Positions 39,575-52,590 of a stretch of DNA of 53,448 bases are shown here, in pieces (the first letter of the stretch is position 1; the number at the start of each line of letters is the position of its first letter). Made by a program: the position numbers and the translations under genes. The stretch is from contig CACJRI010000002.1 in NCBI GenBank assembly GCA_902595715.1, positions 1 to 53,448 on the forward strand, written 5' to 3'. Under the pieces are notes generated by a model that saw only the letters and a program-made list of their open reading frames with translations, was not told the DNA's origin and ran no database searches. This stretch comes from an uncultured SAR86 cluster bacterium (GTDB lineage Bacteria; Pseudomonadota; Gammaproteobacteria; Magnimaribacterales; AG-339-G14).

Positions 39575-40561
39575 ATGAAATTCGATAATTTTTCAATCCA
39601 AAAGCCAGATACAAACGTTAAGGTCAAAGATACCTTTGAAATAGATTCTGATTTAAAAGTAGATTCCTTTTCAGAGAGTAATGAATATGTTCCAAAGTTG
39701 GATGCAGACTACTGCTTTGATAAAGCGACTACCCTTTCTATTCTTGCCGGTTTTCAAAATAATCGAAGGGTTATGGTCCAAGGACTTCATGGCTCAGGAA
39801 AATCAACACACATTGAGCAAGTAGCAGCAAGATTAAATTGGCCTTGTATTAGAATCAATTTAGATAGTCATATCAGCAGAATAGATTTATTGGGTAAAGA
39901 TGTGATTGCTATTGAAGATAGTAAACAGATAACAAAATTTCAAGAAGGCATCTTGCCTTGGGCTATCCAAAATCCTGTTGCTTTGGTATTTGATGAATAC
40001 GATGCCGGCAGACCAGATGTAATGTTTGTCATTCAAAGAGTTTTAGAAGTAGAAGGTAAACTTACTTTATTAGATCAAAATAGAGTACTTACCCCTCATC
40101 CTTATTTTAGACTTTTTGCTACGGCAAACACAGTTGGTTTGGGAGATAGTACGGGTTTATATCATGGGACCCAACAAATTAATCAAGGTCAGATGGACAG
40201 GTGGCATATTGTGTCGCCTCTTAACTATCTTTCTGAAGATCTGGAGCTTAAAGTTATCCTTTCAAAAGTTAAGGATTTAAATAATAAAAAAGGTCAATCT
40301 ACCGTAAAAGCAATGATTTCTCTTGCTAATTTAACTAGAGAAGGTTTTAAAAACGGAGATATTTCTAATCTGATGTCTCCTAGAACTGTTATTAGTTGGG
40401 CAGAGAACTATTCTATCTTTAATGATATTGGAAATTCATTTGAATTAAGTTTCTTGAATAAATGTGATGAAACTGAAAAATCAATAATTGCAGAGTATTT
40501 TCAAAGGTGCTTTGATACAGAAACTAGCGATTCTATTTTAAATTTAGTTGAACAAGCTTGA
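39575..40561 (+). CDS. CobS-like AAA+ ATPase (MoxR/dynein-type)
   Basis: The 328 aa protein has Walker A GLHGSGKS (70-77), Walker B ALVFDE (136-141) and sensor-1 LFATAN (180-185). It matches the CobS ATPase of aerobic cobaltochelatase and the wider MoxR-like group. CobS with CobT and CobN inserts cobalt into the corrin ring, but no CobN or other B12 gene is present here. The partner CobT-like VWA protein overlaps it by 4 bases. A role as metal insertion or remodelling machine for a neighbouring enzyme is plausible inference. It acts in the cytosol. Confidence 0.85.
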   Translation: MKFDNFSIQKPDTNVKVKDTFEIDSDLKVDSFSESNEYVPKLDADYCFDKATTLSILAGFQNNRRVMVQGLHGSGKSTHIEQVAARLNWPCIRINLDSHISRIDLLGKDVIAIEDSKQITKFQEGILPWAIQNPVALVFDEYDAGRPDVMFVIQRVLEVEGKLTLLDQNRVLTPHPYFRLFATANTVGLGDSTGLYHGTQQINQGQMDRWHIVSPLNYLSEDLELKVILSKVKDLNNKKGQSTVKAMISLANLTREGFKNGDISNLMSPRTVISWAENYSIFNDIGNSFELSFLNKCDETEKSIIAEYFQRCFDTETSDSILNLVEQA

Positions 40562-42309
40562 GTCAAAAATCTACTGAACAAAACGTTAAAGATGTAATTA
40601 ATGCTTCCAGTAGAGCAATATCTAAAGATAAAGATCTAAATCTAGACGTAAATTATCTTCAACAAGTTGCTGAACCTGGGCACAATCTTCAAAAAAATAT
40701 TGAATCCATTCAACTCTCCAGAGGAGATGCCGACAGGCAAGCTTTATTACAAAAATATAAATTACTCGAAAAGCCATTTAAAACAACTGGAATTTCTGAA
40801 CTGGATTTTCTTCTAAAGGATTTTGATGCCATAAGGTCAGAAATATTAGGTTCAATAGAATTTTTAGGAGTAAAGCAAAACCTAAGGAATTTATTCTTAA
40901 AAAATCTCTCTCAACAAACGGTTGAAAGTAAGCAAGATGCTTTAAAAATAGCTGTTGAGATAAGTTTAAAAAACAAAGTCTTAAAACAAAAAAATGACAA
41001 GCTTGAAGAAGTTTTCTTAAAACCTTGGGAAAAAGCTTTTTCTGAAGTGGAGTCAGATTTTAGGCTGGTAGAAAAAAATCTAAAAGATAAAGAAAAATTT
41101 AATGAGTATTTAATCTCCTTGTTTAAAAAATTAGGCTTAGAATTCGAAGAACCCGAACAAGAAGAGCCTAAATCTGATACTGAAGAAGAAAATGAAGACA
41201 ACGAGGAGGACGGTTCTTCTGATCAAGAACAAGAGGATCAGCCAGATAACGATTCATCAGAAGTGGATGATGAAAGTGAGACCGAAATCGAAGATTTTGA
41301 AATTGAAGAAGGAGATGTTGACGACTCAGAAGATTGGGTTGAAAACAGATCAAAACTAGAAGAATTAATTGCACTCAATCAAAACCAAGATTACAAGGTT
41401 TTTTGTAGAGATTTTGATGAAGTCGTAGACGCGGATAACTTGTGCTCTTCAGAAGAATTAAAAAGGTTAAGAGACAGATTGGATCAATTGATTGACCCCT
41501 CTAAATCTGTAATAGCAAAATTAGCAAATAGACTTCAAAGATTACTTTTAGCCCAACAAAGACGTTCATGGGAGTTTGATAAAGAAGAAGGTATTTTGGA
41601 TTCTTCTAAATTGCATAAGATCATTACGGACCCATTAACACCCTTAAGTTTTAAAACAGAAAAAGAAACATCTTTTAAAGATACTGTTTTAACAATGTTA
41701 GTTGATAGCTCTGGATCAATGAGAGGAAGATCAATGACTACTGCTGCAATATCTGCTGACATTATTGGGTCAACTTTAGATAAATGTAATATCAAAACTG
41801 AAATCCTTGGTTTTACGACAAAACATTGGAAAGGAGGAGACAGTAGAAAGCTTTGGCTTGAATGCGGGAAACCAAGTTCTCCTGGCAGACTTAATGACTT
41901 GAGACATATTGTATTCAAACCTGCAGACCTAGCTTGGAGAAGAGCTAAAAAAAACCTAGGCTTGATGCTTCGAGAAGGTCTTCTTAAAGAAAATGTTGAT
42001 GGCGAAGCTCTTTTATGGGCTTCATCGAGATTGATGAAAAGACCTGAGCAAAGGAAAATTCTTATGGTTATTTCAGATGGAGCTCCTGTGGACGATAGCA
42101 CCTTATCAACTAATTCAACCAGTTACTTGGATAACCATCTAAAACAGGTGATTTCTGAAATTGAAAACAGAACAGAGCTAGAGTTAATAGCAATTGGGAT
42201 TGGGCATGATGTTACAAAATATTATAAAAAAGCAGTAACTATCCATAGAGCTGAGGAACTTGGCAACGTTATGTTGGAGCAATTAACAGACCTATTTCAA
42301 GAGAAATAA
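40558..42309 (+). CDS. CobT-like protein with von Willebrand A domain
   Basis: The 583 aa protein uses a TTG start coupled to the cobS-like stop (TTGA). Residues 1-195 are helical. A strongly acidic linker (about 197-260) is followed by a VWA domain whose metal site is DSSGS (383-387), with a later [12 protein letters not shown]. This matches CobT of cobaltochelatase. With CobS it would form a two-ring AAA+/VWA chaperone like other MoxR/VWA pairs. The absence of CobN nearby leaves the client unknown. A diiron protein gene follows 37 bases later. Confidence 0.85.
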   Translation: MSQKSTEQNVKDVINASSRAISKDKDLNLDVNYLQQVAEPGHNLQKNIESIQLSRGDADRQALLQKYKLLEKPFKTTGISELDFLLKDFDAIRSEILGSIEFLGVKQNLRNLFLKNLSQQTVESKQDALKIAVEISLKNKVLKQKNDKLEEVFLKPWEKAFSEVESDFRLVEKNLKDKEKFNEYLISLFKKLGLEFEEPEQEEPKSDTEEENEDNEEDGSSDQEQEDQPDNDSSEVDDESETEIEDFEIEEGDVDDSEDWVENRSKLEELIALNQNQDYKVFCRDFDEVVDADNLCSSEELKRLRDRLDQLIDPSKSVIAKLANRLQRLLLAQQRRSWEFDKEEGILDSSKLHKIITDPLTPLSFKTEKETSFKDTVLTMLVDSSGSMRGRSMTTAAISADIIGSTLDKCNIKTEILGFTTKHWKGGDSRKLWLECGKPSSPGRLNDLRHIVFKPADLAWRRAKKNLGLMLREGLLKENVDGEALLWASSRLMKRPEQRKILMVISDGAPVDDSTLSTNSTSYLDNHLKQVISEIENRTELELIAIGIGHDVTKYYKKAVTIHRAEELGNVMLEQLTDLFQEK

Positions 42310-42311
42310 GG

Positions 42312-42340
42312 TTTGGAATTCTGAAAAACAGGCTTATAAT
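42312..42340 (+). promoter_or_regulatory. Promoter predicting a leaderless mRNA for the diiron protein
   Basis: TTTGGA (42312-42317) and a perfect TATAAT (42335-42340) are 17 bases apart. The usual start, 7 bases after the -10 box, falls on the A of the ATG at 42347. No ribosome site precedes that ATG. Confidence 0.5.
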
Positions 42341-42346
42341 TTGAAT

Positions 42347-43495
42347 ATGAAAATTACAAATGTAGACGGACCTCCTGAATTTAAGGAGTTTGATGATATT
42401 GAAGATCGTATGACCTCAGAACATGTTGAAGATGTTAGAGAAATCTTCAACACCCCACTGACAGGATCTTACAACTGGGATTACACTGTTGCTGATAACA
42501 GAATCAAAAGGCTATACGAATTAGGAAAAGAGCTAAATTGGAATGGATCCATAGATCTTGATTGGTCTAATCATATCAAACGTGGTGATCTTCCAGTAAA
42601 ACCTGAGTTTGATGATTTAGGGAATGTTTATCCTGAATACAATGACATGTCAGAAGATCAAAAAAGGGAAGTGAGCTGGCATGCTTCTGCTTGGGGTTTA
42701 AGCCAATTCTTACATGGAGAGCAAGGCGCACTTTTGGTTGCTTCTCAACTTGTATCTTGTGCACCTACCTACCAAGCAAAATTATATGCCGCTTCTCAAT
42801 GTTTTGATGAAGCTAGACACGTAGAAGTATTCAACAGGTACTTACAAGATGTAATGGGAATGTCTTACCCTATTTCACCAAGTCTTAAAGCTCTCTTAGA
42901 CAAAGGTTTAACAGATCCTAGATGGGACTTGAAATTTATTGCAATGCAAATAATTATTGAAGGTTTAGCTCTCGCTGCTTTTCAGTCAACAAAAATGAGT
43001 ACTAGTTGTCCTTTGCTTAGAGACTTAACACATTATGTGATTCGTGATGAGGCAAGACATGTAACTTTTGGCATAAATTACTTAGAAGATTTCAATAAAA
43101 CTCTATCTGAAGATGAGATTGAAGACCGTGCTAGATTTGCCTATGAAGCATGTGTAATTATGAGAGACAGAATTCAAAATTATGAATTAGGTAAAAAATT
43201 CTTCGGTTACTCAGAGCAAGAAGCCAGAGAAGCAATTCTAAAATCTGGTGTTAACGATGACTTTAGAGGTCTATTATTTAACAGAGTCATGCCTAATTTA
43301 AAAAAAATTGGACTCTTAACAGAATCTGTTCGCCCTCTTTATGATGAGTTAGGCCTATTAGAATACGAAGTTGCTCCAAGTGATTTTGAAATAGATTGGG
43401 CTGAAATTTCCAAACCTTTAGAATCTTCAGATGAGATTGAAACTCAAGCAGAAGAACAGGCTGAGGTTATAAAGGAAATGTTCCACAATCATTAA
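42347..43495 (+). CDS. Ferritin-like diiron-carboxylate protein (oxygenase/oxidase candidate)
   Basis: A 382 aa helical protein. Counting from the ATG at 42347, iron ligands appear twice with the same spacing: E125 then E155-x-x-H158, and E205 then E235-x-x-H238, each DEARH. This is the four-helix diiron site of ribonucleotide reductase R2, AurF-type N-oxygenases and related oxidases. No radical tyrosine can be fixed by eye. The last 35 residues are acidic. An in-frame TTG at 42341 is a weaker start. It follows the CobST-like pair and precedes a 2OG-Fe(II) oxygenase gene. The substrate is unknown. Confidence 0.85.
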   Translation: MKITNVDGPPEFKEFDDIEDRMTSEHVEDVREIFNTPLTGSYNWDYTVADNRIKRLYELGKELNWNGSIDLDWSNHIKRGDLPVKPEFDDLGNVYPEYNDMSEDQKREVSWHASAWGLSQFLHGEQGALLVASQLVSCAPTYQAKLYAASQCFDEARHVEVFNRYLQDVMGMSYPISPSLKALLDKGLTDPRWDLKFIAMQIIIEGLALAAFQSTKMSTSCPLLRDLTHYVIRDEARHVTFGINYLEDFNKTLSEDEIEDRARFAYEACVIMRDRIQNYELGKKFFGYSEQEAREAILKSGVNDDFRGLLFNRVMPNLKKIGLLTESVRPLYDELGLLEYEVAPSDFEIDWAEISKPLESSDEIETQAEEQAEVIKEMFHNH

Positions 43496-43515
43496 TTTAT
43501 CTAAACTTCTTCGCT

Positions 43516-44115
43516 TTGATAGATTTCAATAAACTTCAAAGTGCTGAGGTAGATAAAACTCATTTTCCATTCTTTACTCTTGATAATTGCCTTTTAGAAA
43601 ACCCATCTAGTGCTGCTTTAGCTAGAGATTTTCCGGATATTAAAAGCGGGGGTAGCATTCCTCCATCTTCTATTAATCTTAAAGGAAGTGTTAAAAAATT
43701 AATTTCAGATCTTGAGAGTCAAGAAATGAAAGCCATTCTTGAAGAAAAACTAAATGTTGACCTTTCTAATTCTGAAATAGTTACTACATTAAGAGGTTAT
43801 TCAAGAAAAAAAGATGGGAAGATTCACACGGATTCAAAATCTAAAATAATAACACTCCTTTTGTATCTAAACGAATCTTGGGAATATGAAACTGGAAAAT
43901 TGAGAATGTTAAAGAATGAAGAAAACCTAGAAGAATTCATCAAAGAAATTCCTGCAACCTTGGGCAGCGTTGTTGCATTTAAAGTGACTGAAAATTGTTT
44001 TCATGGATTCTTACCTTTTGAAGGCAAAAGACAGTCAATACAAATGAATTATGTGTACAAAAAAAATGCAAAAACTCATAAGTTAAGACATTTTTTAAGC
44101 TCTTTATTTAAATAG
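43516..44115 (+). CDS. 2-oxoglutarate/Fe(II)-dependent dioxygenase (prolyl-4-hydroxylase-like)
   Basis: The 199 aa protein has the facial triad and co-substrate arginine of the 2OG oxygenase fold: H104-x-D106 (IHTDSKSK), H163 (FHGF) and R172 (KRQSIQMNY). It probably hydroxylates a small molecule or protein side chain. The start is a TTG at 43516, 20 bases after the diiron gene, and no closer in-frame ATG exists. The close spacing to the diiron gene suggests one transcript and linked oxidative chemistry. The substrate is not deducible. Confidence 0.82.
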   Translation: MIDFNKLQSAEVDKTHFPFFTLDNCLLENPSSAALARDFPDIKSGGSIPPSSINLKGSVKKLISDLESQEMKAILEEKLNVDLSNSEIVTTLRGYSRKKDGKIHTDSKSKIITLLLYLNESWEYETGKLRMLKNEENLEEFIKEIPATLGSVVAFKVTENCFHGFLPFEGKRQSIQMNYVYKKNAKTHKLRHFLSSLFK

Positions 44116-44127
44116 TTTATTTTTCTT

Positions 44128-44931
44128 ATGAATGAAATTGATGTCGGCATTGATTTCGGAATTACAAATTCTGATATCGCAATCAAATCAGATGGATCGG
44201 TTGCTTACAAATCTTTTAGCAGTGAAAAAAATATACACTTATCCTTTAATAATATAATTAAAGATCTGCAAAGAAATTCTGTTGTAAGAAGTATATGCGT
44301 TACAGGAGGTAAACATCTAGATCTTCCAGAGAATTTTGATGGGCTAAAAGTTTCAAAAAAGAATGAGATAAATTGCATAGGTGCTGGAGCCAAATATCTG
44401 TCAGGACTAGATTCTAATTTCCTTGTCCTAAGTTGTGGTTCAGGAACAGCATGTGTTGGATATAAAAATGAAATCTCAACTCATCTTGGAGGTAGCGGCT
44501 TAGGCGGAGGAACTATAAGAGGGCTTTGTAAATTAGCAGCGCAAGTCGATGGCCCCGAGGAAATTGATGAGTTATCTAAAAAAGGAAGTCAAATTGGGGA
44601 TTATGTATTAAAAGATGTTGTTTCTGGTCCTATTGGCTCTCTTCCTGAAGACAGTATCGCCGTTCATCTTGGAAACTTAGATATGATTAATAAATTAGAA
44701 AAAGAAGATATTTGCAAGTCTATAATTTATCTTGTCGCCACAAACATAGCTCGCTTAGCCGCAACTACGGCAGTTACCTCAAGCTTAGATAAAGTAGTGG
44801 TTGTGGGAAGATCTCCAAATTATTCTTTGTATACAGAGGTCTTGAAAAAATGGATAGAGTATTCAGGTTTAGAAGTTATCTTTTTGAAAGATGGAGAATA
44901 CGCTACAGCAGTTGGCGCTTTAGAAAGCTAA
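44128..44931 (+). CDS. coaW: Type II-like pantothenate kinase
   Basis: An ASKHA-fold kinase of 267 aa. The phosphate-1 loop is DFGITNSD (about 9-16), ICVTGGKH and the acidic EINCIGAGA follow, then SCGSGTACVG and GGSGLGGGTIRGL. It ends GEYATAVGALES. This order matches the staphylococcal type II pantothenate kinase (CoaW), including the catalytic Glu position. It would phosphorylate pantothenate, the product of panBC in this window, in the first step to CoA. Other ASKHA sugar kinases are a less likely alternative. No ribosome site is obvious. Its stop lies 6 bases from the convergent 5S end. Confidence 0.78.
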   Translation: MNEIDVGIDFGITNSDIAIKSDGSVAYKSFSSEKNIHLSFNNIIKDLQRNSVVRSICVTGGKHLDLPENFDGLKVSKKNEINCIGAGAKYLSGLDSNFLVLSCGSGTACVGYKNEISTHLGGSGLGGGTIRGLCKLAAQVDGPEEIDELSKKGSQIGDYVLKDVVSGPIGSLPEDSIAVHLGNLDMINKLEKEDICKSIIYLVATNIARLAATTAVTSSLDKVVVVGRSPNYSLYTEVLKKWIEYSGLEVIFLKDGEYATAVGALES

Positions 44932-44937
44932 CTAGAA

Positions 44938-45053
44938 GCCCGACGATGTCCTACTCTCGCATGGACGCACCACACTACCATCGGCGCTAAGTGGTTTCAC
45001 TTCTGAGTTCGGGATGGAATCAGGTGGGACACACTTGCTAATGTCATCGGGCA
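44938..45053 (-). rRNA. rrf: 5S ribosomal RNA
   Basis: Read on the minus strand it begins TGCCCGATGACAT and ends CATCGTCGGGC, and these ends pair as helix I. The internal CCACCTGATTCC and CCCGAACTCAGAAGTGAAAC are the universal 5S core. It lies about 70 bases downstream of 23S in the same transcript. Ends are estimated to within a few bases. Confidence 0.95.
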
Positions 45054-45104
45054 AAATTCTAGTTTCGTATTGTAGATCCTTTGTTTAATTTTAGCGTTAT
45101 TAAA

Positions 45105-45124
45105 CTTTATTAATATAAAGTATT
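45105..45124 (-). other. 3' arm of the 23S rRNA processing stem
   Basis: This stretch pairs with 48030-48049 on the other side of 23S, 19 of 20 bases complementary. The stem closes the pre-23S loop and is a probable RNase III substrate. Confidence 0.75.
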
Positions 45125-48028
<2,904 letters not shown>

Positions 48029-48029
48029 A

Positions 48030-48049
48030 AATACTTTAAATTAATAAAG
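48030..48049 (-). other. 5' arm of the 23S rRNA processing stem
   Basis: On the minus strand it reads CTTTATTAATTTAAAGTATT, complementary to 45105-45124 with a single mismatch. It lies directly upstream of the 23S 5' end. Confidence 0.75.
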
Positions 48050-48091
48050 TTAAGTCTTTCGAATAATAAGCGCCAAAATTTGCCATTAGCA

Positions 48092-48113
48092 TTTTAAGAT
48101 AATTATCTTAAAA
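48092..48113. repeat. Perfect 22-base palindrome in the rRNA spacer
   Basis: TTTTAAGATAA followed by TTATCTTAAAA: two exact complementary 11-base halves with no separate loop. This is one of three adjacent hairpins in the spacer. Confidence 0.8.
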
Positions 48114-48120
48114 CTTGGTG

Positions 48121-48151
48121 CACTAATAATTGATAACATTAATTATTAGTG
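48121..48151. repeat. 11-base inverted repeat with a 9-base loop in the rRNA spacer
   Basis: CACTAATAATT, loop GATAACATT, then AATTATTAGTG. The arms are perfectly complementary. Confidence 0.8.
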
Positions 48152-48153
48152 TC

Positions 48154-48175
48154 GTAACTAAATAAATTTAGTTAC
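48154..48175. repeat. 10-base inverted repeat in the rRNA spacer
   Basis: GTAACTAAAT, two bases, then ATTTAGTTAC. The arms are perfectly complementary. It lies 2 bases from the preceding hairpin. Confidence 0.8.
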
Positions 48176-48190
48176 TGGATCAACAATACT

Positions 48191-48202
48191 TTTAAAGAAC
48201 AC
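48191..48202 (-). promoter_or_regulatory. boxA antitermination element in the spacer
   Basis: The minus strand reads GTGTTCTTTAAA, close to the E. coli boxA (TGCTCTTTAACA). The same 12 bases occur in the 16S leader. NusB, encoded in this window, would bind it. Confidence 0.65.
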
Positions 48203-48230
48203 ATTACTTGTTTTCTATGAAACAGTAAGA

Positions 48231-48252
48231 CAAGTAATTCGAACGGACACTC
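48231..48252 (-). other. 3' arm of the 16S rRNA processing stem
   Basis: This segment pairs with the leader segment 49905-49926. The first 11 bases (CAAGTAATTCG against CGAATTACTTG) are perfect and the outer part is nearly so. It can also pair with the ATTACTTG at 48203-48210, an alternative local hairpin. Confidence 0.7.
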
Positions 48253-48275
48253 ACAATAAAAGTCGTGTAATTTGT

Positions 48276-49808
<1,533 letters not shown>

Positions 49809-49851
49809 AAATTAAACGATTATTTTTTTTTAAAAATAATAAAAAAAGGGT

Positions 49852-49872
49852 GACTATCGAATTTCGATAATC
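49852..49872. repeat. Inverted repeat in the 16S leader
   Basis: GACTATCGAA, one base, then TTCGATAATC. The arms pair except for one position that becomes G-U in the transcript. It lies about 45 bases upstream of the 16S 5' end. Confidence 0.6.
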
Positions 49873-49904
49873 TAAAAATTGACACTAACCTTTATTAAAA
49901 TGGT

Positions 49905-49926
49905 AAGTGCCCGCACGAATTACTTG
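49905..49926 (-). other. 5' arm of the 16S rRNA processing stem
   Basis: On the minus strand it reads CAAGTAATTCG followed by TGCGGGCACTT and is complementary to the spacer segment 48231-48252. The pair brackets 16S as expected for an RNase III stem. Confidence 0.7.
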
Positions 49927-49934
49927 TTTATAGT

Positions 49935-49946
49935 TTTAAAGAACAC
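49935..49946 (-). promoter_or_regulatory. boxA antitermination element in the rRNA leader
   Basis: The minus strand reads GTGTTCTTTAAA, identical over 12 bases to the spacer element at 48191-48202. It lies about 25 bases after the predicted transcription start. Confidence 0.65.
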
Positions 49947-49978
49947 CCGAGCCTATTTTTCTTAGGCACGAGCGAGCG

Positions 49979-49984
49979 ATTATA
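49979..49984 (-). promoter_or_regulatory. rRNA operon promoter (-10 box)
   Basis: A perfect TATAAT on the minus strand is followed by a GC-rich discriminator (CGCTCGCTCG), typical of stringently controlled rRNA promoters. The start would be near 49971. The -35 region is poor (CTTTCT or TTTCTT at 16-17 bases) and merges with the tyrS 3' end. Confidence 0.6.
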
Positions 49985-50003
49985 CATGGCTTTGAATAAT
50001 AAG

Positions 50004-50033
50004 AAAGCTAAGATTTAGCCTTTTTTTAGCTTT
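50004..50033 (-). terminator. Possible hairpin at the tyrS stop
   Basis: AAAGCTAA and TTAGCTTT pair as an 8-base stem with a 14-base loop that contains the tyrS stop codon. It is followed by a weak T-rich stretch. It could end tyrS transcription just before the rRNA promoter, but the U-tract is poor. Confidence 0.3.
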
Positions 50034-51238
50034 ATTTTTAAATGCTTCAGCTTACCTACTTGATAGGTATTTTCAGATGGATTTTGAACTAAAATAGCGT
50101 CATCCGAAATCTTATTTCCATCTATTTTTACTGCGCCTTGAGCGATCATTCTCCTAGCTTCTGATTTACTTTTGCAAAGTTTATGATCTCCCAGTTCCTC
50201 ACTGGACAATAGATCTAAAATAGATATTGAAGAAGCTTTCATAGAAAGCTTAATTAATTTAATTTCTGCTGGATCATTTCCTTTAGAAAATCTATTTGTG
50301 AATTCTCTTTCAGCAAGAAGTGCTTTTTCTTCGCCATGAAATCTTGTCACAATTTCAGCGGAAAGCATTTTTTTTGCTTCCATAGGATTTAAACCTTGTT
50401 CAGTTTTTTTCTTGATTTCTTTGATTTCAGCCGATGTCTTGAAGCTTAATAAATCGAAGTATCGCCACATTAGGTTATCTGAGATTGACATTATTTTACC
50501 AAACATATCGTTTGAACTTTCCTTCAAGCCGATATAATTATTTAAGGATTTTGACATTTTCTTGATTCCATCTGTCCCCTCCAAAATTGGGAGAGTCATA
50601 ATGATCTGCTCTTCCATACCGAAAGATTTTTGAATATCTCTGCCTACTAAAAGATTAAACTTTTGATCAGTCCCGCCAAGCTCTACATCTGATTTAAGCT
50701 CGAAAGAATCATATCCTTGGACAAGAGGATATATAAATTCATGAATTGAGATGGGTTTATTTCCTTTATACCTTTTACTGAAATCATCTCTTTCCAGCAT
50801 GCGAGCAACTGTCATCTTTGAACTCAAATTAATGAGCTCTGCGCTAGTCATTTTCTTAAACCATGAGGAATTGAACTCAATTTTTGTTTTTTTCTTATCT
50901 AAAATTTTGAAAATTTGTTCTTGGTAGGTTTCAGAATTTTTTTTAAGTTGTTCTACAGTTAATATTGGACGCGTTTCGCTAACACCCGAAGGGTCACCTA
51001 TCATTCCAGTAAAATCTCCAATTAAAAAGACAACCTGATGTCCAAGATCTTGAAACTGTTTTAATTTATTTATCAAAACAGTATGGCCTAAATGTAAGTC
51101 TGGAGCAGTTGGATCAAATCCAGCTTTGATGATTAAAGGTTTATTTTTATTTAATTTTTTTTCTAAACCTTTTTCAGGGATGATTTCTTCTACCCCGCGT
51201 TTTAATATTTCTAATTTTTCTGAAGTTGATAAACTCAT
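50015..51238 (-). CDS. tyrS: Tyrosyl-tRNA synthetase
   Basis: Charges tRNA-Tyr. The 407 aa class I synthetase has the HIGH-type motif HLGHT near residue 46, the KMSKS motif (KKMSKSLNN) and a C-terminal S4 RNA-binding domain ([17 protein letters not shown]). This is the bacterial form with an S4 tail of the TyrZ type. It lies directly upstream of the rRNA promoter and divergent from the M23 peptidase gene, an order shared with Pseudomonas. Confidence 0.97.
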   Translation of the reverse strand: MSLSTSEKLEILKRGVEEIIPEKGLEKKLNKNKPLIIKAGFDPTAPDLHLGHTVLINKLKQFQDLGHQVVFLIGDFTGMIGDPSGVSETRPILTVEQLKKNSETYQEQIFKILDKKKTKIEFNSSWFKKMTSAELINLSSKMTVARMLERDDFSKRYKGNKPISIHEFIYPLVQGYDSFELKSDVELGGTDQKFNLLVGRDIQKSFGMEEQIIMTLPILEGTDGIKKMSKSLNNYIGLKESSNDMFGKIMSISDNLMWRYFDLLSFKTSAEIKEIKKKTEQGLNPMEAKKMLSAEIVTRFHGEEKALLAEREFTNRFSKGNDPAEIKLIKLSMKASSISILDLLSSEELGDHKLCKSKSEARRMIAQGAVKIDGNKISDDAILVQNPSENTYQVGKLKHLKIKLKKG

Positions 51239-51303
51239 GAATATAATTATTAATTTCTCAAAAAATTTATATATTTCTCTGAAATGATACTCTAAAAATG
51301 TAA

Positions 51304-52590
51304 ATGAAAAATTTAATTCTTGATATTAAGTATTATTTGCTCTTTCTATTAGTTGTATTAGCTGCATTCTATTTGTATTTAAATTTTGGAATGAATTTCA
51401 ATAAGAGTTACTCCCCAGAAATAATTGCTGATGCCTCTTTTAGAGACCAAATAACTCTTAACAAGAATCAAAATGAGCAAATCTTTAAAGGAGCCTTATC
51501 AAAAAAAATAAAAGTAGATAAGAATGACACTTTAATAAAGATATTAAGCTCTAACGAAGTAGAGAGTAAATACATAAAAGCTTTAATAAAAGCCAAAGGT
51601 TCTGAGAAGCTTGCCAACATAAAAACCGGTGATTTTGTAGAAATCTCATTCACTGAAAATAAAATACCTAAAGAAATATTTGTAACGAGAAATGGTTTGA
51701 AAGGAGTTTTAGCAGAATTCGAAGACAAAACTTACTCCATCGAAAATCATGAAAGAATTCCAGAAATTATTGAAAGATTTGCTTCTGTGACCATTGATGA
51801 ATCTTTATATCAATCTGCTTTGAAAGAAGGAATATCTGACAGTGTAATTATGGATTTAGTATTTATATTCGGATGGGATATTGATTTTGTTTTTGATATT
51901 AGATCAGGAGATAGTTTTGAAATTCTTTATGAAGAATATTTTTATAAAGGAGAAAAGATCAAAAATGGAGATATTAAAGCTGCAAGATTTAAAAGAGGAA
52001 AAAAAGTTTTTTCAGCGATTAGATTCTTTTCTAAAGTTTCAGGAACAAAAGAGTATTTTTCGACTAGAGGAGAAAATGTCAAGAAGGCTTTTTTAAGAAC
52101 GCCTGTCGAATTTTCTTACATAAGCTCTCGTTATAATCTGAAAAGAAAACATCCAGTACTGAATAAAATTAGAGCTCATACAGGGGTAGATTATGCAGCG
52201 CCTACAGGAACTCCAGTAAGGTCAACAAGTTCAGGAACAGTATCTTTTATTGGGAATAAAGGCGGCTATGGGAAACTCATCGAAATAAAACATTCTGAGG
52301 ACTACTCAACTCGATATGCACACTTATCAAAATTCAATTCAAGATTGAGTAATGGTTCAAAGGTTGAGCAAGGTGAAACTATTGGATATGTTGGTCAAAC
52401 AGGATTGGCAACTGGGCCACACTTACACTATGAATTTAGAGTTGGAGGAAATCACACAAATCCTTTGACAGTAAAGCTGCCGGATGCAAAACCGATTTCG
52501 GAAGTTGAAAAAAAAGAGTTTTTTGATCATGCCATTAAAATGATCAATCGACTTGATGAGCTATTCCTAAAATTTTATGCCAAAGTCTGA
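51304..52590 (+). CDS. mepM: M23 family murein endopeptidase (MepM-like)
   Basis: A peptidoglycan cross-link hydrolase of the periplasm. The 428 aa protein has an N-terminal membrane anchor (about 8-29) and an OapA/LysM-like middle region. The C-terminal LytM domain has zinc ligands H292 and D296 (HTGVD) and the HLH pair H373 and H375 (GPHLHYEF). The complete HxxxD/HxH set indicates an active enzyme and not an EnvC-type activator. It is 14 bases overlapped with anmK. The tyrS-mepM-anmK neighbourhood supports the name. Confidence 0.92.
   Translation: MKNLILDIKYYLLFLLVVLAAFYLYLNFGMNFNKSYSPEIIADASFRDQITLNKNQNEQIFKGALSKKIKVDKNDTLIKILSSNEVESKYIKALIKAKGSEKLANIKTGDFVEISFTENKIPKEIFVTRNGLKGVLAEFEDKTYSIENHERIPEIIERFASVTIDESLYQSALKEGISDSVIMDLVFIFGWDIDFVFDIRSGDSFEILYEEYFYKGEKIKNGDIKAARFKRGKKVFSAIRFFSKVSGTKEYFSTRGENVKKAFLRTPVEFSYISSRYNLKRKHPVLNKIRAHTGVDYAAPTGTPVRSTSSGTVSFIGNKGGYGKLIEIKHSEDYSTRYAHLSKFNSRLSNGSKVEQGETIGYVGQTGLATGPHLHYEFRVGGNHTNPLTVKLPDAKPISEVEKKEFFDHAIKMINRLDELFLKFYAKV

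Larger units (their letters stand above)
48029..48275 (-). other. 16S-23S internal transcribed spacer without tRNA
   Basis: This spacer of about 247 bases holds no tRNA cloverleaf on either strand. It contains, in transcript order, the 3' arm of the 16S processing stem, a boxA element, three consecutive perfect inverted repeats and the 5' arm of the 23S stem. Most Gammaproteobacteria carry tRNA-Ile/Ala or tRNA-Glu here. Confidence 0.85.

Noticed and set aside
40911-42101. Antisense open frames opposite the cobT-like gene
   Set aside because: They mirror the acidic and serine-rich codons of the real gene and show no recognisable domain or ribosome site.
39575-42309. Cobalamin biosynthesis operon
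   Set aside because: Only CobS-like and CobT-like proteins are present, with no CobN or corrin enzymes.
48092-48175. CRISPR or mobile-element repeats
   Set aside because: The three inverted repeats differ in sequence and have no spacers, transposase or target duplications. They are within an rRNA spacer.
48029-48275. tRNA gene in the 16S-23S spacer
   Set aside because: No cloverleaf or TTCGANNC arm in tRNA context on either strand; the inverted repeats are simple hairpins.
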